Virus record (IMG/VR): IMGVR_UViG_3300032282_006037
Location: 1-64,000 of that record
Reading direction: 5' to 3' (one strand)
Length of the DNA stretch: 64,000 nucleotides
Source: a virus
The number at the start of each line of letters is the position of its first letter. The stretch's first letter is position 1. The notes beneath the pieces are model-generated. The model saw only the letters and a program-made list of their open reading frames with translations, was not told where the DNA came from and ran no database searches. The position numbers and the translations under genes were made by a program. Positions 59,304-64,000 of this stretch are shown here, in pieces.

Positions 59304-59906
59304 ATGTTTATTTTAAATTTTCTTTTAAATCATATTGGTGATATATTAAGCTTTTTAACATCAACAGGTTTAATTTATGCTTTTATATGTAAAGCAATGA
59401 AGAAATTACAGCCTTATACAAATTTAACTGATCATGTAGAAAGTATCGGAACAGAAATAAAAGAAATTAAAAAAGAGTTAACTTATAACTCAGGAACATC
59501 TTTAAAAGATTTAGTAAGCAATATAAAATCTGATGTCAAATCTAATACAGAATTAACCACAACTATTTTAAATAGGCAAAGATGGATGCTTGATAATAGA
59601 AGCGAACCTATTTTTGAAACAAATAAACAAGGCAAATTCACTTGGGTAAATGATTCTTTTATTAGATTAACTGATCGAGGTTTCAAAGATTTAAAAGATA
59701 ATAATTGGATTAATATTTTAGATGAAGATACAAGAAATGATATAGCAAACGATTGGTATTTAGCAGTATCAAGCAAACGAAATTTTGAACATACTGTTAA
59801 AATTATAGATGGTAAAAACAATGTTTTTCAAGCGAAAATAGTAGCTCACAGACAGGAAGACGGTAATTATATAGGAACATTAAATAATATAATTAAACAT
59901 AATTAA
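59304..59906 (+). CDS. Membrane-anchored PAS-domain protein
   Basis: 200 residues. One N-terminal hydrophobic segment (about 2-32) anchors the protein, followed by a helical linker (40-92) and a single PAS domain (95-198: SEPIFETNKQGKFTWVNDSF, IRLTDRGFKDLKDNNWINIL, QAKIVAHRQEDGNYIGTL). No kinase or output domain. The holin-like size and lysis-gene neighbourhood raise the idea of a signal-sensing lysis regulator; this is inference. Confidence 0.7.
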   Translation: MFILNFLLNHIGDILSFLTSTGLIYAFICKAMKKLQPYTNLTDHVESIGTEIKEIKKELTYNSGTSLKDLVSNIKSDVKSNTELTTTILNRQRWMLDNRSEPIFETNKQGKFTWVNDSFIRLTDRGFKDLKDNNWINILDEDTRNDIANDWYLAVSSKRNFEHTVKIIDGKNNVFQAKIVAHRQEDGNYIGTLNNIIKHN

Positions 59907-59914
59907 CAAAAAGC

Positions 59915-59942
59915 TTGTATTTTTCATTAGGCATGATATATT
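59915..59942 (+). promoter_or_regulatory. Sigma-70-type promoter, leaderless
   Basis: TTGTAT, 16-bp spacer, TATATT with TG extension. The predicted start is at 59949, the first base of the HNH gene. Confidence 0.62.
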
Positions 59943-59948
59943 GCGCCT

Positions 59949-60542
59949 ATGTCAGGTTATGCTAATCAGATAACCACATTATTATTAGATAATTCTTTTT
60001 TACCCTATTCGTTTTTAACAGGGCGAGCCGCATTCATTCATTTAATTAAAAATAATATTAAATGTTTTGATGCATCAGAAAATATAATAGATAATAATTT
60101 TGAATGGTTTAGAAACGAAGGGCTTTCATTCTATGAAGATCAGCCTTTTTTAACTTCAAAAGATAAGATTTGGTTTATTCCGACCATTGCAGTTATCAAG
60201 AAAAGTTTTTTCTATAATAGAAAAAGAACGCCACGCACTCTAAATATTCAAAAATTATGTTTAATTTTTGATTATACTTGTCAAATTTGCTATGAGAGAT
60301 TTGATAAAAGCCAGCTAACAATCGAACATCTATTTCCTAAAAGCAAAGGCGGAACAAAAGAATTAGAAAACATTACTTTAACTTGTCATAAATGTAATCA
60401 GATTAAAAAAGATATATATCCTTTCTTGAATGTTAAGAATGAAGCTATATCATCTGTACCAATGCCAATACCAGTTCTTCCTACTAAACCCACCAAGATA
60501 AGAGAAGAATGGCGTAAATACTTTCTATATAAGAAATTATAG
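59949..60542 (+). CDS. HNH endonuclease
   Basis: 197 residues. The HNH motif is in the second half: Cys111-x2-Cys114 (CQIC), His127 in LTIEHLFPKSKGG, Asn141 in LENITLTC, Cys146-x2-Cys149 (CHKC), the zinc-finger HNH type. The first ~100 residues are an unassigned domain. It may be a homing, packaging-related or restriction-like nuclease. No intron sequence is apparent around it. Confidence 0.82.
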   Translation: MSGYANQITTLLLDNSFLPYSFLTGRAAFIHLIKNNIKCFDASENIIDNNFEWFRNEGLSFYEDQPFLTSKDKIWFIPTIAVIKKSFFYNRKRTPRTLNIQKLCLIFDYTCQICYERFDKSQLTIEHLFPKSKGGTKELENITLTCHKCNQIKKDIYPFLNVKNEAISSVPMPIPVLPTKPTKIREEWRKYFLYKKL

Positions 60543-60543
60543 T

Positions 60544-60729
60544 ATGAATATTTCAGAATTCGAAAGAACAAAACCCACAATCACATTAAAGAAAATTAAT
60601 AATTTAATTTCTTTGATTGATGATGAAAGAGAAAAAACAGAAAATCTCTATAAAGATAGAGTTAAAAGCTTAGAAAAAATTAACGATATGCTTAAAGACT
60701 TGAAGAATAGTTTCAAAAAGGGCGAATAG
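60544..60729 (+). CDS. Small coiled-coil protein
   Basis: 61 residues, charged and helical with heptad-like spacing (LKKINNLISLIDDEREKTEN, KSLEKINDMLKDLKN). Co-expressed with the HNH gene and the next gene (1-bp overlap). Function unknown. Confidence 0.55.
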   Translation: MNISEFERTKPTITLKKINNLISLIDDEREKTENLYKDRVKSLEKINDMLKDLKNSFKKGE

Positions 60730-61382
60730 TGAGCTATCTTCAAGCAAATATACCAATACAATCTGCTTATCTTGATAAATCATTTTTGAAAAATGAAGAG
60801 GCTGGTACGATTGATGAATATTTGCCTGTTGAGATATTTTCTGTAACATCGATTCCAAGAAGATGTTTATTATTTAATGTAATGAGTGAATACGGTGCTC
60901 AATTTACAAGAGTGCCAATTCAATATTTAAAAAATAAATTAAATTGCGCAACTGTTTATCCATTAGATTGGATACAATTGTGGGATAGCTTCAGTTATTA
61001 TTTCAACATAACAAGATTTGAATATCTAAAAAATAGTAATGCTTATATAATTCTAAAGAATAAAGAAAAAATTGTATGCAAATATGCTTTTACTATTGAT
61101 TGGTGCAATAGTGAAGAATACAATTTAGGTTATTCAGAAGTTCAAGGCGGTCATAAATTAGCTCATGTATTTTGGGGCGAAAATGGACAAATGTTCGCTC
61201 AACCTAGTAATAGATGTTTATTCAGAGATTCTGGCGCTTGGATTTCTAAAAAGTTACCTGATGATTTTAAAACGTGGAAAGTTTTCTCAAAAGAATTTAC
61301 TTGTGAAGGAAACGCATATAAATGGACTGCTGGTGATGATGAACTAATGTTTTATGAATTTGACAGAGACAAGATTAACTAA
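60729..61382 (+). CDS. Hypothetical protein
   Basis: 217 residues, GTG start overlapping the previous stop. Contains YLPVEIFSVTSIPRRCLLFN and many aromatic residues, no recognised domain; C-terminal part has TWKVFSKEFTCEGNAYKW. Ends inside the dCMP deaminase gene (29-bp overlap). Function unknown. Confidence 0.6.
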   Translation: MSYLQANIPIQSAYLDKSFLKNEEAGTIDEYLPVEIFSVTSIPRRCLLFNVMSEYGAQFTRVPIQYLKNKLNCATVYPLDWIQLWDSFSYYFNITRFEYLKNSNAYIILKNKEKIVCKYAFTIDWCNSEEYNLGYSEVQGGHKLAHVFWGENGQMFAQPSNRCLFRDSGAWISKKLPDDFKTWKVFSKEFTCEGNAYKWTAGDDELMFYEFDRDKIN

Positions 61383-61857
61383 ATCAGAATATGGTTGTTA
61401 TCTAGCCTTAGCTGCTAGATCAAGATCAGAAGATCCACATACTCAAGTTGGAACAGTGCTTTTTGATGAAGATTGGCGAACTGTTTCAACTGGTTTCAAT
61501 GGTTTTGCTCCTCAATTAATACCACATGATGATATAATTCAAAATAGACCATTAAAGTCTGATTTGATTAATCATGCTGAAATAAATGCTATTTTATATT
61601 CTTCTCGTCAACCGTATTATGCTTGCATGGTTTATAGCCCATGCATTCATTGCGCCAAAACAATCGCGGCTTCTAAAATAAAAGAAATTTATTTTCTCAA
61701 GCAATATAGAAAGTCCAATAGTGAAACGCTTGATGTCAAATATATAGATATTTTTAATTTTTCAGGAATAAAATATAATCAACTATCTATTGATAGTTTA
61801 AATAAGATTTTATTTTGGATAGATAAGGATAAAGAATTTATCAAATCTTTAATATGA
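61354..61857 (+). CDS. Deoxycytidylate deaminase
   Basis: 167 residues. Zinc-binding and catalytic motif HAEINAI (His74, Glu76) and PCIHC (Cys97, Cys100), with N-terminal ARSRSEDPHTQVGTVLF, define the dCMP/CMP deaminase family. It converts dCMP to dUMP to feed dTMP synthesis and matches the dUTPase found upstream. Confidence 0.9.
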   Translation: MNLTETRLTKSEYGCYLALAARSRSEDPHTQVGTVLFDEDWRTVSTGFNGFAPQLIPHDDIIQNRPLKSDLINHAEINAILYSSRQPYYACMVYSPCIHCAKTIAASKIKEIYFLKQYRKSNSETLDVKYIDIFNFSGIKYNQLSIDSLNKILFWIDKDKEFIKSLI

Positions 61858-62045
61858 CGGCCAAAAATTTATATTTAAAAACAGGAAAATTTTTAAAGGA
61901 TGAATCAAATAAAATAATGCGTAAACTTATTCATTCAAAAGATAAAAAAACTTTAAATCAAGCTAGAAAAGAATTAGCCGCAATACGACGACGAATAGCT
62001 ATCGAAATCGAACTGCTAGAGAAGTTTAGTGAAGAAAATGATTGA
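61854..62045 (+). CDS. Small basic hypothetical protein
   Basis: 63 residues, lysine/arginine-rich and fully helical (LNQARKELAAIRRRIAIEIE). Overlaps the deaminase by 4 bp. Its last codons contain the TTGACA of the next promoter. Function unknown. Confidence 0.5.
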   Translation: MTAKNLYLKTGKFLKDESNKIMRKLIHSKDKKTLNQARKELAAIRRRIAIEIELLEKFSEEND

Positions 62046-62069
62046 CACGACATAGGTTTCTGATATTAT
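62042..62069 (+). promoter_or_regulatory. Sigma-70-type promoter
   Basis: TTGACA, 16-bp spacer, TATTAT with a TG extension. Predicted start about 62076, giving a leader of ~18 nt to ATG 62094, longer than at the other promoters. Confidence 0.75.
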
Positions 62070-62093
62070 TGGCCTCGTTAGCGTTACAACTAT

Positions 62094-62435
62094 ATGAATA
62101 CTATGAATACTATGAATAATAATGAAAAGCAGAGTGACTGGAAGAAAAGAGAAAAAGGCGCTTTTTGGAAAAAAACAAAAGGAAGCACCACTTATTTGAC
62201 AGGTTATCTTACAATAATCGATCCTTTTGGAAATGTAATTAAAGAGCGTGTGATTATGTTTTCAAACAAAACAAAGACTAACGAAAACGCTCCTGATTTT
62301 ATTCTATATAAATCTGAAGATCAAAATACAGAAAATGAGCCAAAGGCTGTCGCTGCAAAGCCAAAGCCTGTAAAGAAGGAAGTTAAGCAGCCGGAACCAT
62401 CAAATGATGATGAGATTCCTGAAATCACAGATTAA
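62094..62435 (+). CDS. Conserved hypothetical protein (DUF736-like)
   Basis: 113 residues. The start is ATGAATACTATGAATACT…, a triple ATG repeat, so the true initiation codon is ambiguous. EKGAFWKKTKGSTTYLTGYL and NAPDFILYKSEDQ resemble the DUF736-type beta fold, and the rest is a Lys/Pro/Glu-rich tail. It ends just before a strong terminator. Confidence 0.55.
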   Translation: MNTMNTMNNNEKQSDWKKREKGAFWKKTKGSTTYLTGYLTIIDPFGNVIKERVIMFSNKTKTNENAPDFILYKSEDQNTENEPKAVAAKPKPVKKEVKQPEPSNDDEIPEITD

Positions 62436-62441
62436 GTAGTT

Positions 62442-62465
62442 AACCCCCAGAAATGGGGGTTTTTT
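62442..62465 (+). terminator. Rho-independent terminator abutting the next start codon
   Basis: Stem AACCCCCA / TGGGGGTT with a GAAA tetraloop and a T run. The ATG of the next gene begins one base after the T run, at 62466. Confidence 0.9.
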
Positions 62466-62936
62466 ATGATCAAAATCGAAAACTATAAATTGTTTGTTAA
62501 CTCAAAAGATTTTGAATATCTAATAAAAAAAGCTGAAATAGAATTAGCAGGTAGTAAATTACCATATTCAGAATCTTTAAAAAAATATCTTAAAAAATGT
62601 ATAAATGATGAATCAATATTAATATTATATGAAAATGATTTGCCTATTGGTTTTTATATTATATATATTAACAATAGAAGAGTTGAGTTAAGTTTTACTT
62701 ATATAATATCTCAATATCGGAATAAAGGTTACAGCCATGAATTACGAATAGCTGCAATCGAAAAGTTCAAAGACAAATACGATAAAATTGAAACTTACAT
62801 ATTAAAAAACAATATAGCATCGCTAAAAGGACTCGAAAAACTTTTAGAAATATATAAACCTCAATATGAAAAAAAACAAATTGTTGATCAATTCGGGAAC
62901 CAATCATATCACTTTATCATACAAGGATTTAAATAA
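62466..62936 (+). CDS. GNAT-like acetyltransferase
   Basis: 156 residues. Fold pattern ILILYENDLPIGFYIIYINN and the acetyl-CoA-binding motif SQYRNKGYSHELRIAAIEKF (Q/R-x-x-G-x-A-like). No promoter lies between the terminator and its ATG, so its expression may need terminator read-through. It overlaps the next gene by 71 bp. Acetyl acceptor unknown. Confidence 0.7.
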   Translation: MIKIENYKLFVNSKDFEYLIKKAEIELAGSKLPYSESLKKYLKKCINDESILILYENDLPIGFYIIYINNRRVELSFTYIISQYRNKGYSHELRIAAIEKFKDKYDKIETYILKNNIASLKGLEKLLEIYKPQYEKKQIVDQFGNQSYHFIIQGFK

Positions 62937-63558
62937 ATCGTTTAATGATTTTGCAATAGATAAATTAAGCAGTAAAAAGTTAACAAAAAACGAGAAAAAA
63001 CTATTGAATTTTATTTTAAATATTTTGCATACATATGATATAAACGAATTGATGCCAGCTAGTTCAATGATCGCTTTTATGATGGGAGGTTGCGGTTTAG
63101 ATTATCCACAGGTATTATCTTCAGCCATAAATTCTTTTGGCGGCAATCATTTTTGTTTTACAAAGATGGCCGAATTCATGATTAATAATTTTACCACTCA
63201 TGAGGATTATTATCCCGGTTTTGGACATCCAATATTTAAAGATAAAGATCCAAGAGTTGAAGCTATTTTGCAGAAAATGAAATCATTAAACATTAAAAGT
63301 TCAACAGTTGATAAATGTTTAAATTTTTCAAAACAAAAAAAATTAATTTTAAATATAGGTGGTATTTCTGTTGCTGTATTATTAGATCTAGGTTTTGATA
63401 AATATACGGTTAATTATTTTCCTATTATTTCTAGAATGCTTGGAATAACTCTTATTTATAAAAAAATAAAACAAAACAAATTAAGATTTGCTACATCTTT
63501 AGATAATATAGATAAATATAAAAATTTATTTCAGCATTCAAGCCTTGACAACACTTAA
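62866..63558 (+). CDS. Citrate-synthase / citryl-CoA-lyase-fold protein, catalytic residues changed
   Basis: 230 residues. GFGHPIFKDKDPRVEAILQK (118-137) and NIGGISVAVLLDLGFDKYTV with ISRMLG match the small domain of citryl-CoA lyase/citrate synthase, where the equivalents are GFGHP…DPR and NVDG…AALLLDLGF. His121 is kept, but the usual His of H-G-G-A is Phe91 (FGGN), and the Asp of N-V-D-G is Gly165. Thus at least two catalytic residues differ and the protein is probably not a normal synthase. The 71-bp overlap with the GNAT gene suggests joint expression. Confidence 0.6.
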   Translation: MKKNKLLINSGTNHITLSYKDLNKSFNDFAIDKLSSKKLTKNEKKLLNFILNILHTYDINELMPASSMIAFMMGGCGLDYPQVLSSAINSFGGNHFCFTKMAEFMINNFTTHEDYYPGFGHPIFKDKDPRVEAILQKMKSLNIKSSTVDKCLNFSKQKKLILNIGGISVAVLLDLGFDKYTVNYFPIISRMLGITLIYKKIKQNKLRFATSLDNIDKYKNLFQHSSLDNT

Positions 63559-63573
63559 CTTCCTTGATAAGGT
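63545..63573 (+). promoter_or_regulatory. Sigma-70-type promoter, near-leaderless
   Basis: TTGACA, 17-bp spacer, TAAGGT with a TGA extension; predicted start 2 nt before ATG 63582. It lies at the end of the preceding gene. Confidence 0.6.
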
Positions 63574-63581
63574 TCACACCT

Positions 63582-64000
63582 ATGAAGCTTGGACTAGTTT
63601 GTATCTCTGAACTTTTGCGCGAAAAATCTCCTGAGTTGAAGTTCAAAACCATGACTCGCACTCAATTCCTTAAAAAGGATAGAGAAGAGTCTATACAAGA
63701 ACTTTCGCGTCGAATTTCACACAATCTAACTGTTACAATTGAAACAATTAAACACTGCAAAGAGATAGGAATCAAACACTATCGTATTTCTTGCAAATTG
63801 TTTCCTCTTATAACTGATCCAACTCTCAAACTCGATCTAAGTCTTTTCCCTTATTTCAATGTAATTGAGCAAAAGCTAATTGAAATTGGCAGAACTGCCA
63901 AGGAATTGAACATATCTGTTTCAGTACATCCTGATCAGTTTGTTGTGCTTGGTTCTGAATCAGATGATATTTGTGCTAATTCTATACGCGAATTAAATTT
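63582..64000 (+). CDS. UV-damage endonuclease UvdE/UvsE (3' partial)
   Basis: 139 residues are visible and the frame runs off the window. MKLGLVCISELL, HYRISCKLFPLITDP, and VSVHPDQFVVLGSESDDICA match the TIM-barrel UV endonuclease family (PF03851), including the H-P-x-Q-F metal-site motif. It nicks 5' to pyrimidine dimers and other lesions. Preceded by its own promoter. Confidence 0.82.
   Translation, partial: MKLGLVCISELLREKSPELKFKTMTRTQFLKKDREESIQELSRRISHNLTVTIETIKHCKEIGIKHYRISCKLFPLITDPTLKLDLSLFPYFNVIEQKLIEIGRTAKELNISVSVHPDQFVVLGSESDDICANSIRELN

Overview
The window is a contiguous stretch of a large, AT-rich tailed bacteriophage genome (Caudoviricetes, probably jumbo-sized) infecting a Gram-negative-type host. 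It carries virion genes (collagen-like fibre, LamG and Ig-like tail proteins, a probable tail tube protein), a near-complete replisome (RecA/UvsX, DnaB helicase, primase, DnaE-type polymerase, DnaQ-type exonuclease), nucleotide metabolism genes, homing and HNH endonucleases, and a T4 gp55-like late sigma factor. There are no rRNA or housekeeping operons. Genes are packed with ATGA-type overlaps and few Shine-Dalgarno sequences. The single tRNA reads CAA. I cannot name a host or a described phage genus from sequence alone.

Layout. 1-11649 (+): tail and receptor-binding module with a collagen-like fibre (5'-truncated), a glycosyltransferase embedded among tail genes, three LamG-like proteins, an Ig-like protein, a tail-tube-like protein and a trypsin-fold protease. 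11650-15162 (-): a leftward block with a small protein, Hsp20, a glycosyltransferase, the sigma factor, a dNMP kinase and an unknown protein. 15184-28929 (+): a 14-kb glycan island with five glycosyltransferases, a sugar methyltransferase and about nine nucleotide-sugar enzymes. 28954-34550: class II ribonucleotide reductase and a group of late or structural-type genes interrupted by an antisense GIY-YIG endonuclease. 34636-47088: replication and recombination, ending in a Clp-type unfoldase. 47093-56941: FtsZ/tubulin homologue, SSB-like protein, more glycosyltransferases, annealing-protein candidate, dUTPase, GMP reductase-like enzyme, tRNA-Gln and a thermonuclease. 57023-59906: a virion protein followed by a lipoprotein and a membrane-anchored PAS protein. 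59949-64000: HNH nuclease, dCMP deaminase, GNAT, a citrate-synthase-fold protein and the start of a UV-damage endonuclease.

The standout system is the glycan island. One set (Gmd, a ColD-type dehydratase with His in place of the PLP lysine, and a GDP-fucose/colitose synthase) matches the GDP-L-colitose route. A second set (an RfbB-like 4,6-dehydratase, an E1-type [2Fe-2S] 3-dehydratase, a split YerE-like thiamine-diphosphate enzyme and a short-chain reductase) resembles the route to yersiniose-type branched 3,6-dideoxyhexoses. With the glycosyltransferases, the phage appears to make and attach rare dideoxy sugars, to its own particle, to host surface glycan, or to another target. This is inference from motifs and gene order.

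Two promoter classes are visible. A GTGTA(A/T) motif lies 12-19 nt upstream of at least eleven start codons, mostly late or virion-type genes, and is a candidate late promoter for the phage sigma factor. Separate TTGACA-N16/17-TATNNT promoters precede replication and accessory genes. In both classes the predicted transcription start falls within a few bases of the start codon, so much of this phage may be expressed from leaderless or near-leaderless mRNAs.
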